From contig NC_009420.2 in NCBI RefSeq assembly GCF_000002875.2, positions 680,001 to 744,000 of the forward strand: DNA of 64,000 nucleotides, written 5' to 3'. Of the stretch, positions 28,986 to 39,876 are shown in pieces. How positions within the stretch are numbered: position 1 is the stretch's first letter; every line of letters starts with the position of its first letter. Made by a program: the position numbers and the translations under genes. The stretch is from Leishmania infantum JPCM5. Its lineage: Eukaryota > Euglenozoa > Kinetoplastea > Trypanosomatida > Trypanosomatidae. The notes under the pieces are model-generated. The model saw only the letters and a program-made list of their open reading frames with translations. It ran no database searches and was not told where the DNA came from.

Positions 28986-31802
28986 TCAAAGCTGATAAAC
29001 CCCGTTGAAAAACTGTCCGTCAAACACGGTGCTGTCTGGGTACGTCAACACACCCGCTCCGTGCGGCACACCGGCGACGTTCACGTGACCGTGGTAAGCG
29101 CTCCCGTCGGCGAAGTGGACATCGCCGATGCAGCCGTCAACGATGGACCCGTCTCGCCACTCACACTCCACCGTCTCGCCAGATGCGGTGGTGAGGCGGC
29201 CGCGACCCTGCTGTTTGTTCGCGTGCCACGTGCCCTCGTACACGCTGCCGTCGCGGAAAACCTGCGTGCCCGTACCCTCACGCGCCCCACCTTGCCACCC
29301 TCCCACGTACCGCGACACAGCCGCCACGCCGCGGCGCGGGCCATCCGCTAACGGGTCTGCATCAATGTACTCTACTGTGGCAGTGGCATCAGGGACACCG
29401 CGGTGCCACACGCCGCGCAGCACATCCCCGTTTGCAAGTCGCAGTGACCCGTGCCCTTGCTGAAGTCCGTCCAACCAGCTGCCGGTGTACTTCTCCGCTA
29501 AGGCGGTGTTCGTCGCCGTCCCAATGCTCGTCAAGCGGTCGTGCATAAAAATGCCCTCGTAGGTGATGCCCTGCGTGGCACTGTAGTAGGTACCAGCGCC
29601 GCAGCGACGATTCGCCCTCCAGCTGCCCTCGTAGAAGGACCCAGTGCGCGTGTTGCGCTGCACGCCGCTGCCGTCGCGGTAGCCGAGCGCGAATTCGCCT
29701 TCGTAGATGCCGTCGTCGTCTGTCAGCCGGCCCTGCCCACTGCGCAAGTCGTCGAGCCACTCTCCTTCGTACCGCTCCACACTTGGCCTCTCGGCGGGCT
29801 CGCCCGACTTGCACGCCAGCGGGGGCCTCTGCACAGTTTGCACGCCGTACCCGCTGCGCTTGTCCTGGTGCCACGCGCCTGTGTAGACGGAGGCGCCGTC
29901 TGCCGAGACTGTGGTGCCGACTCCCTCGCGGACGTGCAGTACCGCATCCAAGGAACCAACGTGCCGGTCTCCGTTCGGGAACACATAGGTGCCTTCGACA
30001 AGCTCGCCCGCACGCCAGACGCCATCCAGCACGACACCATTTGGGTAAACCTCCTGACCAGCACCGACGCGGATGTCGTGTTGCCACTCGTGCGTGTGCT
30101 TGCACCCCTGCGTGTCCGTCCACGTGCCCTGCCCTTGGCGGCACGCCTCCTCCGGATCCCACAAGCCATCGTATGTGCTCCCGTCTTTATACACGACGCG
30201 CACGCATGGCTGCAGCTCGTCGCCGATCCACATCCCATACACCGTCATGCCGTTCGGGTACGTGAGAGCACCCGAGCCGTGGCGTCGACCGTCTCGCCAC
30301 TCTCCCTTATACAAGAGGCCTTCTGGTGTGAGGCGTGCCTCGCCATGGCCGTGCGGGACGTGCCGCTCCCACTGCCCATGGTACCACCTCCCGTCTTGCC
30401 GGCGAAGAAAACCGTGCCCTTCGCGGCGTCCATCCACCCACTCCCCGACGTAGGAGCGGTCGAGCCACTGGTAGGCACCCTTTCCCTCCTTCTTGTTCGC
30501 CACCCACTCGCCTGCGTACACCTCCACGCCAGGCTGCACCGGCAGCACCTTCCAGTCATCCGCCTCATCACTCATGATCTCACCCACGAGGAAAGAGCCG
30601 ATGAAGCCGCCAAGAGCTGCCATCCCCTCGGCCGCGGTGGAGCAAGGCGCGACCGGCAGCGTTGGCGGCAGTGTCACGGTCCCTGCGAGCGAGAAGTCGC
30701 CCGTAGGGCTAGGAGTTGCTGCACCTTTGACTGGCACAGCCGCGTGGTCTGACGTCGAACCAGTCGCGGCGATGCCGCCCCTCGCACGAGAGGTGGAATG
30801 AAAGCAGAAGCCAAAGCCCAGACGCGCCAGCTCTTCCGGGGTGAGGGTGTCAGGAATGCTCCACGCAGACCACGGCAAGTTGTGCCGCTCACTGAAGGCA
30901 CGAAGCAGCATCAGAGGCTGTGCTACATCCACACCACTCACTGTGACCGCTTGCTGCGAAGTGGAGGTGCAGATGGCGTCACAGTCCCTGCCGTCGGTGT
31001 GGCCGGCGATGCTATGTTCGACGTCCGTCACGTCGTTCTTGGTTAGCATCGTCTGCGACAACACCTCTTCGGGTGCGGCGTAGTACTGAAAGCCCAATCC
31101 GTCCCGCTGGTCGCCGCGCCAGTCGCCCACGTATAGGGAAGTGAACGGCGCACCAGCCGAGATTGCAGCGCAGCCCGACAGCCGCGCTGCCGAGGCAGCC
31201 AGCATCGCATGCAACGTCGGCACCGCAGGCAGAGCGACTGCATTAGCCTCCGAGCACTTGCCAGAGGCTGAAGTGCCGGGAGACGGAAGTGTTTTGACTG
31301 CAGTCATGTGATCCGCCGCTGCAGCGCCGGTAGCGGCCCGCATCTCCTCGTTGGTTCGCAGCCACATCGCGAAGAACTCTGACTGCACCCTCACCTGTAG
31401 TTGGAAGTTCGACTGCCCGCTCGGTTCGAGGTAGTGGACAGCGATGTGAAGCGTGTCGACACAGTAGGCAGGATCGGCAGGGTGCAAGACGATCTGCTTA
31501 ACTGGCTCCGGAGAGATGAGGCGCCACGCCGCGTTGTTCGCGTCCGGCTTGGGGTAGAAACAACTCAAAAAGAGCGCACACCGGCTAGCCGTATTGCCCT
31601 CCTTCATGCGGATGACGACGAGAGCTGGCTGGGTGAGCGCAACGGTGAAGTACGAGACAGAGTGCTGCGCGCCGACCTTGCCATCTACTGGGAAAGGGCT
31701 GCTCGGGTCAACCATGGTTGGCTGCAAGTCGAGTGGGGCAGACATGTTCATGAGGCACGAGCGCGACGACGACGTCGTCGGGCGCGCTGTCGTGGTGGTC
31801 AT
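28986..31802 (-). CDS. MORN-repeat protein with N-terminal beta-sandwich-like region
   Basis: A 938-residue protein. From about residue 425 to the end it is a near-continuous array of at least 15 MORN repeats (units of the type YEGEWxDGRRxGxGxL, for example YVGEWVDGRREGHGF, YKGEWRDGRRHGSGAL, YEGTWHANKQQGRGRL). A lone MORN unit sits earlier at about 222-241 (LYVGDWRGDQRDGLGFQYY). Residues 46-140 have alternating strands (FTVALTQPALVVIRM ... LHIAVHYLEPSGQSNFQLQVRV) resembling the calpain domain III / PPC-type beta-sandwich. MORN arrays usually mediate dimerisation and membrane or cytoskeleton attachment, so a structural role is likely (flagellar or cortical is inference). No kinase or catalytic domain visible. 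The ATG at 31802 is used; another in-frame ATG lies about 17 codons later. Confidence 0.9.
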   Translation of the reverse strand: MTTTTARPTTSSSRSCLMNMSAPLDLQPTMVDPSSPFPVDGKVGAQHSVSYFTVALTQPALVVIRMKEGNTASRCALFLSCFYPKPDANNAAWRLISPEPVKQIVLHPADPAYCVDTLHIAVHYLEPSGQSNFQLQVRVQSEFFAMWLRTNEEMRAATGAAAADHMTAVKTLPSPGTSASGKCSEANAVALPAVPTLHAMLAASAARLSGCAAISAGAPFTSLYVGDWRGDQRDGLGFQYYAAPEEVLSQTMLTKNDVTDVEHSIAGHTDGRDCDAICTSTSQQAVTVSGVDVAQPLMLLRAFSERHNLPWSAWSIPDTLTPEELARLGFGFCFHSTSRARGGIAATGSTSDHAAVPVKGAATPSPTGDFSLAGTVTLPPTLPVAPCSTAAEGMAALGGFIGSFLVGEIMSDEADDWKVLPVQPGVEVYAGEWVANKKEGKGAYQWLDRSYVGEWVDGRREGHGFLRRQDGRWYHGQWERHVPHGHGEARLTPEGLLYKGEWRDGRRHGSGALTYPNGMTVYGMWIGDELQPCVRVVYKDGSTYDGLWDPEEACRQGQGTWTDTQGCKHTHEWQHDIRVGAGQEVYPNGVVLDGVWRAGELVEGTYVFPNGDRHVGSLDAVLHVREGVGTTVSADGASVYTGAWHQDKRSGYGVQTVQRPPLACKSGEPAERPSVERYEGEWLDDLRSGQGRLTDDDGIYEGEFALGYRDGSGVQRNTRTGSFYEGSWRANRRCGAGTYYSATQGITYEGIFMHDRLTSIGTATNTALAEKYTGSWLDGLQQGHGSLRLANGDVLRGVWHRGVPDATATVEYIDADPLADGPRRGVAAVSRYVGGWQGGAREGTGTQVFRDGSVYEGTWHANKQQGRGRLTTASGETVECEWRDGSIVDGCIGDVHFADGSAYHGHVNVAGVPHGAGVLTYPDSTVFDGQFFNGVYQL

Positions 31803-34541
31803 TGCCACCAGGAGGTGGCACCAGTGAAGTTGAAGCTGCTCGACGAATCAGCAAGAACTTGCTAGCGACTTTCCAGGCGCTCGCAGTTGTTGCTCTTCTC
31901 CTTTTCTTGCGGATGTTCCAGAAGTGGGTTTCGTTAATTGATTGACACTTTTGCGTCGGTGTGGGTGTGCGAGCGTGGGCCATGGAGTGCCCGAACGGGG
32001 AAGCAACGAATCGTGCGCGACCCGCGAGCACCAGAGTGCTCTGCGGTTCTTTCGCTGTGATGCGAGAAAGTGCGTCGGGGTGTTGTGTGTTGTCGACGCG
32101 TGCATTGCGGCGCAGCCCAGGCGAGGAGTGCAGAGAGGTACAGCCCGCGAGACAGTCGCAACGCAACAAAAGAAAAAAGGAGGAGGAGAGTTGGAAAGAA
32201 ATGATTTGGACTGGAAACAGCGATGCGACATCAGTCCCGCATTAGCATTACGGTTGCTCAAGGGGTGTGCTCTCACACATGTGCGGCACCGCAGAAGAGG
32301 GAGAAGGGGGGGGGGGCGAACATACCAAAAGTGAAGCCCACCAGAAATTCCTGCGACCCACAACGCTTGCAAGCATCGAAACTGGTCGCGGCAGTGCAAC
32401 ATGCATGGAGGAATCGCGGCAGCAAAATGCGCGGCTTGTCGCCTCCGTGTTTTGACTTTTTTTTGCCTCCCACATTTTCTGTCGTGGATATCGGCTCTTT
32501 ACTTCAGCGGACTTTCGGGAAACCGCAGCGCGTCAGCTTCATCGCCTTCCCCTGCCATAAAGCCCAGACAGGAACACCTAAGAACACATACACGAGCCGA
32601 TGACTCTTGGCAAAACAATAAAGGAGCTAACCGTCAACGTATCCTGGCAACAGAGAGAGAGCGGCATCGCTTCATCACACACAGGCACACAAGCATGTCT
32701 TCGCACACTTGCAAAGTCGATCGAGCTCGCAAGTGCGGTGCGAGGTGTGTGTGCGGCAACCGGCCGTGTGCCTCCGTTTTCCTTCTTTTCCGCAAATCTC
32801 TTCTGTATGTCCCGCACACACACACATGTCACTCGTCATGCGAAGAGCCGCAAGGCCAGAGGCAAGCGGAAAAATGGTAAGGATTACGATCGTGGCGCAC
32901 GTCGGCAAAAGTACGAAGAGAGACAAGCCCGTGCGCAAAACGCGCGCACACACACCTATGAAATACTGCCCATATACACACGCAGAAGCGTACAGCACCG
33001 ATGATCGCACATTACGACGATTCCACTCGAGGTCGTATAGCGTTCGTCGCCGACTCAGTTGCAGCAGTGTGTGGAGAGGGGAGGTGCAGCGGCACGCGGG
33101 AAAATCATCCAAGCAGCAACGAAGCGAGAAAGATCTCCTCAAAAGTGAATAATGGTGGGGGAAATTTTCTGAGAGATTCAGGAGACAGATGGCCCTGCCC
33201 ATCCAAGAGGAAGAGGAGGAGAAGGGCAGAGGGACTGATGTCCACCAAAACAGAAGAAATGGAGAGCCCGGCACGCACGCGAGAAATCACAGCACGGAAC
33301 GAAAAGAGAACAACCACAAAAAAGGTGCCAGTGCAAGGAAGAGGGCACAGATGATAGCGCTTTTCGTCTTTAGAAGAGTGAAAAAGGCGAATTAAACCCA
33401 AGAGAGAGATGGAGGTGGCAAGGCAGCCAAAAGTAGTAGAATGACATCACGGGAGGGCGGTGAGAGAAAACACGCAGAAGTCAGCAGCAGAAAAAAAAAG
33501 CGCTGCGAGAAGACGGAACGGGTGTGGAAGAGCATCATTGAAAAAGATGACGAAAGCGCACCACAAACTCACATGTAATGACAGCGAGGAGGAGGTAGCA
33601 CACATGACGAAGGTCGGGCGACTGTAGAACACCAGAAACTGGCACGGAGAGGTAAGAGAGGGAAAAGCGGGGGTAGCACCTCACCTACCGATAGACACTG
33701 CAAAATCGTAAAGATGGCAGTGGAGGAGGGAGAAAGAAAGACGCGCGTATGTACTCCAACGAAGAACAGAGAGGCAAGCAATATGAGGGAAGGGGGAGGA
33801 AGTGGTTAGCACATCCACAACTTCGACCCGGTGAAGCCCCGTCAGGGAACAAAAGTAAGAAAACGAAAGAAAAAAGCCACGAATGCATGCGTGCGAAGGT
33901 GCTGCTTACCATTTTCCCTCACCCCTTCCGTCCCCCGAGGCTTTTAGTTTCCGCCTCCTACGCGGCGTTCGCTTTCACTTTTGTGTTGCTCGATTCAGCG
34001 CAAAAAGGGAGAAAAAGCAAGTTCGCGTTCGCCCACATGCGCTACTGTAACAGGGCGCGTGCCAAACACACACACGCACACACACACTCAGAGAGAGAAG
34101 CAAGCGTAGGCATGAATATATATATATATACATATACGCATGTATATATTGAGGGAGAAGCAACGACTCACGGCCATCCACCAGCTTGCCGAAAACCGTC
34201 AGAAACTCCCCGAAACGCCGACACGTATACACGCACAGAGAGAGAGAGAGAAGGTCAAAGTGCAACGCCCGGGGGGGGGGGTTGGTGTGTGTGTGGTGGG
34301 GGGAGGGGGGACAAAGATGCAGAGAGCACGCGGCCTTGCTGAAGTCTGCGGATGTTCATCATTTCTTTGGTTGTGTAGGCGTGGCTGTGTCCAGGTAGGT
34401 CGGCAATGGCAGTCTATCATTCGCTTCAGCAACGTGAATGGTGTCCCCTGAAGCGGTGTGAGTCGCCACGGTCGAGAGGAGACGCACAACAGTCATTTTC
34501 AGTTTTTTTTTAGGAGGAAGGGGGCGGGGAAAGATCGCGAC
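31803..34541. other. Long intergenic spacer (2.7 kb) with several microsatellites
   Basis: 5' region of the MORN gene and a long 3' UTR for the GTPase-like gene. Contains G11 (32306-32316), a mixed CA/GA block (about 34064-34098), TA-rich units (about 34115-34150) and G10 (about 34270-34280). Polypurine on the plus strand at 33130-33500. I examined frames on both strands and found no protein-like sequence. Confidence 0.65.
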
Positions 34542-37163
34542 TTACATGCCAGCGCAACCGCCCGCGATGCACTGAGTTGTTTTTTGCTTCTGCTGCCGCC
34601 CGATGAGGATGCGGGTCGAAGTGGCAGACCTTCTATGGTGCTTGGGGTCCCTTTTGCCTTTCGACTTCGTCTGGCGGCCTTTCTGCGGTCGGCTGGGCTC
34701 TGACTGGGATACCTTCGGCTCGCGCGCCGCCGAACTGGGCCGCGGTTGCCGAGGCAGCGCGACGGGCTCTCGCTCTTGCGCCGACTTGTTGCCGGCTGCC
34801 TCATTCTTGACTGCTCCTATGCCTGTGTTCGGAGTCGAATATGGAGACCTTGAAGACACGCACTCGTCCCTCGGAGACAGCTTCGCAGCGAACGGGGCGT
34901 TGTTGCGGTTGTTGGTTGTGTGCACTGACGAAGCCAGCGGCTCCGCAGACGCCGCGCGCACTGCCGAGACCCCAGCACTGCCATTTTCTCTACTCCGTCG
35001 CAACATGGGAAACGAGTTGGGGTCGCTATCGGGCTCGCACTCCAGGGGCAACTTGGTTACAGGTTCAGACTTCCTTGTCGGTCGGTCGCCGCAACAGCCT
35101 GTGCCGACGCCATCACCTTCCTTTCCAACGTCCATCTCTTTCCTCACTCGCAACGTCGGCTGCTGCGAAACGGCAACGATACCATCGCCTGTGACAGCGT
35201 CTGCGCGCAGACTCGTAGCGGAGCTGGGGGCCGTTGATAAGGGCAACGCACCGTCTGGCATCATGGGGCCGGAAATGGTCGAGAACTTGCCACCCACCTT
35301 ACCAGCCACGCCGTTGGCCTCCCTGGAGTCCGTGTCAGGCGCTGCTGCCGAGATTGTGTCTGGTAGAGAAAGGCAGCTGTGCGTCTTCCCCTTCATGAGC
35401 TCCCCGGCCTTTATCGATGCGCCGGACGCCGCGGTGCCACCTAGCTCAGATGAGGACACTAGCGCGGCCGTTTTCGGCATCGACTCCTGCAGATGACCCG
35501 GGTGCGCTGCATCATCTTTCTTTCCTTCTTTGCATACCGAGTTGACGTTGGATGAATACGACGGCGCCCTGTCCTCTGTCCTCTTGCCGCGGCGCTCAAG
35601 GGCTTGACTACAGACTTCACCTAAGGCCCTCTGGTCAGTCGCCTTCCCCTCATTGCTTGCACCCATAGTGACTTCGCTGCTGCCGTTACCACAGCAGGAG
35701 AAGGCGGACTCACGTGATGGCTCTGTGATGCTGTTAGCCTGCGGTGGCTGCTGCGCTGCCGAAGGCGAGCTGCCGGCCGTCTGCATCACATAGGAAACGC
35801 CTCGACTGTGCCTGAGCGTCGGGGTCTCCGTTGACTCGCCACAGACGGAGCCACTGACACCGACGTTGTACAAGGCAAGCATGGGCGGTATGAAGGACGC
35901 AACAGAGCGCTCGCTAACGTAGGACATATGCGAGGCGCTCGAGATGGCGTGTGCGTGCAGAGTCGCAGGCGGCACCGTCAACGGCTCGGCAGTGCTCTCA
36001 ATGGCGGCGCCGGCGCCATCGTCCGCACTCTTGCTGCTTTCGTGCGGCGGGGCACTTTGCGCAGCAGCGTCTTCGGGCTTAGAGGCAGTCGCGGAGCTGC
36101 TGTGTGGAGTATGCGCCGCAGAGAGCGCCACACTGTCGCCCTCATGTCGCTGAAGCCAAAGGTGCAGTGTGAGAGCAGCGCGCACCGCCATGTCTACTGC
36201 TTTGCCATCTGTGTTGGAGAGCTGAAAGAGCGGCAAGCGCGTCGACGCGCCGGGAGGGATACGCAGCGTTGATGTGGCGTTGCTCGACTTGGTTTTGTCG
36301 TTGGCGATGTCGGATTTGACCTGCGGCAGCATCGGAGTCGATGACGCTGGCGAAAGGCAGCCGTTGTTGCTGACGGGAGATGCTGGCTGGTGCTGCTGGC
36401 AAGCCGTCACCTCGTCTGATGTTGCCTTCTTCAGGGTTGCTGCGTCTCTGCCCTCGCCGTCCGCGTTGCTGTGGAAGAGTTTGTGTAAGAAGTCGTGGAA
36501 AGCGCGAGGAGAGCGTCTCTCCTTTGGCCCCTGTCGCTGCTGACGTCGTTGTTGCGCTTTCTGTGACCGCACCGAATTCGAGCGGAGCGCCTCCTCGGTG
36601 TCGGCGTCGTTCTCGTTGATGAAATAGCCGGCAGATTGGAGGCACTCCTTCGTTATGCTCTCCGCCTCGTCCGTGCTTGTCGGGTTCGTCGCCTCCGATG
36701 AGTCCTTTTCCCTGTAGTGTGTCCCTACAACGAAGATGGGTACCTCGCCGAAGTCGCCGGTGGTGGAGGCACACCGCGCCGGCCCCGTCAAGCCGCGTGC
36801 CTCCAACACCTCCTCCATCCAGTGGCGCAAATTCAGCAGCGTCTTGCGATGGCGCGCCGAGTAGACAAGAATGACGACGTCGCACTTGGCCAGATATGCA
36901 GCGCGATGCTCGTGAAAGGATGGGGCGCTGCTGCAATCTGTGAAGATCAGTCGATACGGCTGCGTACCACAGTAGTCGACGTGGGTGTAAGAATCTAGCA
37001 GCGTCGACTCATAACCGGTCGACCGGGAAGGCTTTTCGTGGTGTAGGTACTGCCGCAGCAACGAGGTCTTGCCGACCTTCGCGTCCCCCAGCACCACGAC
37101 ACGGATCTCTGGCATAAAGGCGCTTTCATCCGTGCTACACGACATGGAGAAGTCGCCTGCCAT
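34542..37163 (-). CDS. Atypical small-GTPase-like protein with interrupted G domain and long low-complexity tail
   Basis: An 873-residue protein. Residues 20-154 follow the Ras/Rab layout: strand IRVVVLG, P-loop GDAKVGKTS (26-34), a second-strand segment YRLIFTD (70-76) where the usual DxxG reads DCSS, and the strand DVVILVYS (95-102). The base-recognition motif is replaced by GTHYREKD (147-154) instead of NKxD. Then come about 155 Ser/Gln/Arg-rich residues with no fold, after which residues 311-338 (PLFQLSNTDGKAVDMAVRAAL) resemble the G5 strand, SAK-like loop and final helix of Rab proteins. The remaining 530 residues are disordered, Ser/Pro/Ala-rich with a basic end. The last four residues, CAGM, fit a loose CaaX pattern. 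Nucleotide binding is likely; hydrolysis is doubtful. Start ATG 37163. Real gene; family assignment by motif. Confidence 0.82.
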   Translation of the reverse strand: MAGDFSMSCSTDESAFMPEIRVVVLGDAKVGKTSLLRQYLHHEKPSRSTGYESTLLDSYTHVDYCGTQPYRLIFTDCSSAPSFHEHRAAYLAKCDVVILVYSARHRKTLLNLRHWMEEVLEARGLTGPARCASTTGDFGEVPIFVVGTHYREKDSSEATNPTSTDEAESITKECLQSAGYFINENDADTEEALRSNSVRSQKAQQRRQQRQGPKERRSPRAFHDFLHKLFHSNADGEGRDAATLKKATSDEVTACQQHQPASPVSNNGCLSPASSTPMLPQVKSDIANDKTKSSNATSTLRIPPGASTRLPLFQLSNTDGKAVDMAVRAALTLHLWLQRHEGDSVALSAAHTPHSSSATASKPEDAAAQSAPPHESSKSADDGAGAAIESTAEPLTVPPATLHAHAISSASHMSYVSERSVASFIPPMLALYNVGVSGSVCGESTETPTLRHSRGVSYVMQTAGSSPSAAQQPPQANSITEPSRESAFSCCGNGSSEVTMGASNEGKATDQRALGEVCSQALERRGKRTEDRAPSYSSNVNSVCKEGKKDDAAHPGHLQESMPKTAALVSSSELGGTAASGASIKAGELMKGKTHSCLSLPDTISAAAPDTDSREANGVAGKVGGKFSTISGPMMPDGALPLSTAPSSATSLRADAVTGDGIVAVSQQPTLRVRKEMDVGKEGDGVGTGCCGDRPTRKSEPVTKLPLECEPDSDPNSFPMLRRSRENGSAGVSAVRAASAEPLASSVHTTNNRNNAPFAAKLSPRDECVSSRSPYSTPNTGIGAVKNEAAGNKSAQEREPVALPRQPRPSSAAREPKVSQSEPSRPQKGRQTKSKGKRDPKHHRRSATSTRILIGRQQKQKTTQCIAGGCAGM

Positions 37164-38489
37164 TCTTTTTTCTTCTCGTTGAGGAAGCCCCTTCAGGTCG
37201 CTTTACGGTCTTTCTCAGACTAGCACAACCGTCTTCTATACGGCTCCTCTCCCGGCGCAGTTGTCGCCCTCCCCTCTCTGGGCCGGTGTGCACGTGGAAA
37301 CGAGATACGCTCGTGGTTCTATTATCAGTGATTACGACTGTTGCACATCTAACGTGAGGAGATGCACGCACGTGTACACCGCACAAAGTCCAGACAGAGA
37401 GAGAGAGAGTTACGAGTGAAAAGCAAACAACGGCACAGGGGGCAAAAGCAGACACACAAGCAAGTGCACAACAACAACCTAGAGAGGGACAGAGAGAAAG
37501 ACAGTGCTGTGGTGAGGGGAGGGGAGGGGGAAGACGTTACAAGGTAAAAATGCGAAGTCTACGAAGCAAAGAGCGCATGCGAACAACGGCAAACAGACAA
37601 AAGAAGCGAGGGGAGCTGAAGAACGACCCAGAGGCGCCAAGAGAGAGGGCAGCCAGAAAAGGCAAGGAAAACCGTACCGTTACGTCTGCTGTTAGTAGCC
37701 ACGATGGTATCTGATGTTGCAGACGTCGCGCCACCGAACAATCCACGTTAGCTCAACCGATGTGGGGAAGAGACGGAGATGACGTTGGAAAAGAAGCCGG
37801 AAGATCAAAAAAGCAGGAACGAAACAAGAAAAAAGAAGAAAAGGGTGTGTGTGTGTGTGTGTGCATGTAGAGGGAGGTGAGGGGAGGGTCAGCACAGTAC
37901 ACCAACGCATAGACTCGATTCACTATTCTTTGCGATTTGCGCGTTATTTCATTTGGCCTCTTTTCTTTAGTTGAGCACAGAAGCACGAATACGGTCGTGC
38001 AGGCAGCGACAGACAGAGGGAGGGAGATAGGCAGGGGGAGGGAGGGAGGCGAGAAAGTACGGAACGACGATTATGAAGCGAGCGAGCAAGTCGGCGTCGT
38101 CTGTGGTTCGCCGGTTTGTCCCTCCCCCGTTTGCAGAGAAGCTTTACGCTTACTTTCCCTTGCGGTTCCTTTGTCAAAGAAACGCCACAGGTATGAACAC
38201 ATATACACGGAGGCTAGTGATGCAGCACGCGAAGACGACGAGCGGCTGTGTTGGTGGAGCGTTCGCCCGTATATGGGGCGTGTATGCAGAAGGGTTGCGT
38301 GCAAAAGCGCGTGCGGAGGCAGCGGCTGCCTGTGTGTGCAAGCGCGCGCTATATAGATATTGTTTTTTTTTGCCAGGAAGGCAGGGGTCTTTAGAAACCG
38401 AACGACTGCCCCCCCCCGCAACAAAAAAGGGATGCAAGAAAAGAGCAGAAGAGGACGAAGTAGGGCAAGTTGGAAGGGGAGGCATTTGC

Positions 38490-38900
38490 AGGTGGTCACA
38501 CAGCCGCACCCATCATGACAGTCGCCAGGTGGTGCATCCCGTGGGGGGGGGGCAGGGCCACCCGTCCCTACGCAGTGATGACCGGGTGAGAGAGGCCCGA
38601 GTCGCTTTAACACTTTGCCTATCATATGCGCGGTACAGACGTGTGCGCTGTCGCAGGCCACTCCGACGCCACCCCATCCAGGACATGAACGCCGATATCA
38701 CTAGCGATTCGCCACACTGACCTCACGACGCTGTAGGTGCTTGGCGGTGCCACCACCTGAGTTGGCTCGGCGCTGGCAGTGAGAGGGGCTGCCTGACTTT
38801 CACACCGAGTGGGAGCACTGGAGTCCTGACACCACGCACGCCGATGCGGCCCCTCTCATGAGGGGGGAAGGCGACGACACTTGTGTGATCAAGTAAAGTG
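38490..38900. repeat. SIDER2-like degenerate retroposon
   Basis: Unlike the flanking low-complexity DNA, this block has complex GC-rich sequence with segments I associate with Leishmania SIDER2 elements: GGGCAGGGCCACCCGTCCCT near 38550, GATGACCGGGTGAGAGAGGC near 38577, GGCGGTGCCACCACC near 38743 and GGCGCTGGCAGTG near 38768. SIDERs are short, degenerate relatives of ingi/L1Tc retroposons found mostly in 3' UTRs, where many lower mRNA stability. It would lie in the 3' UTR of the 877-residue protein gene. Recognition is from memory of the family; exact ends and orientation are not determined. Confidence 0.55.
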
Positions 38901-39843
38901 GTGGAACTACAAGAGACACATGCATGGATGAGGAAAGATGAGGGAGGGTATCGTGGAAAGAAAGAACGGCCCAACTGCGACTACACTACTTGGTACATCT
39001 CCGGAAAAGGGGCATTGTCCGGGACCTCATGTACAGGCACACACAGCAAAAAGGCACATGGCAGCCTTCGACAGATATGTTCCTAAGAGAGAAAAACCAA
39101 AGCGGTTGAAAATCGGCACCGTGTCACAAAAAGCGCAGACGTCAGCCGTCTGCCGAAGTCTTTCGTGAGTCGGGGCTATGGGTACGCTTCCCCCTCCCTC
39201 CCTCTCTCTCTAGCCCGTAACGGCCAATACAACGGTGTATGTGCATGTGTGCGTGCGTGATTATGCGTACGCGCGCATGAGCCTTCGAAGCCGACAGTGA
39301 ACGACGAGCACGGAGAGGAAAGAACACAGGCACATCCCAAAAAAAAAGTTCGTCGACAAGCGTGAGAGAGGGAGAACTGGGAGACATCCATCGCCCACGC
39401 AGCGTGCATGAAACACTCGACAAGAACGGCAGCACGAGCAGTGCACAACCATAAAAACGAAGACCTAAACACATCCACAGACACGCAGAGAGGGTGGCGG
39501 GGTCAAGACGGCGGCAAGCCAAGCCGAAAAAGGGAAAGCGTAAAAGAGCGAAAGCACACGCGAGCAAGATGAGGAGGGCAAGCGGCACGCACTCAACGAG
39601 GAGCCCCAAGAAATACAGAGGGAGAGGCGACGCAGAACAAGGAAGCGTAAAACAAAGCAGAGAATCGAGTTCGCGAACAATCGCATAAATGAAAGGCAAT
39701 CAGGCAACGAAAAGGTGAGGGAGAGGGTGGAGGTGATCGTCGTGCAGGTGGGAGCGATGAGAAGAACGGCAAGAATAGGAAGAAAAACGGTCAGCGCTCA
39801 CAAATGTCTTTGCGTGACCTGTTCGATAGAGAAATTTAGTGGA

Positions 39844-39871
<28 letters not shown>
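39844..39871. repeat. (TG)14 microsatellite
   Basis: Fourteen uninterrupted TG units on the plus strand, in the long spacer downstream of the 877-residue protein gene. Confidence 0.95.

Positions 39872-39876
<5 letters not shown>

Noticed and set aside
29541..30752. 403-codon plus-strand open frame
   Set aside because: Antisense shadow of the MORN array; the repeating codons on the minus strand keep the opposite frame open.
32675..33274. 199-codon minus-strand frame
   Set aside because: Cys/Leu/Ser-rich translation of spacer DNA with no signal, domain or plausible start context.
38071..38720. Overlapping frames of about 200 codons on both strands
   Set aside because: They run into the SIDER2-like block and poly-T/poly-C tracts; neither has protein-like composition.
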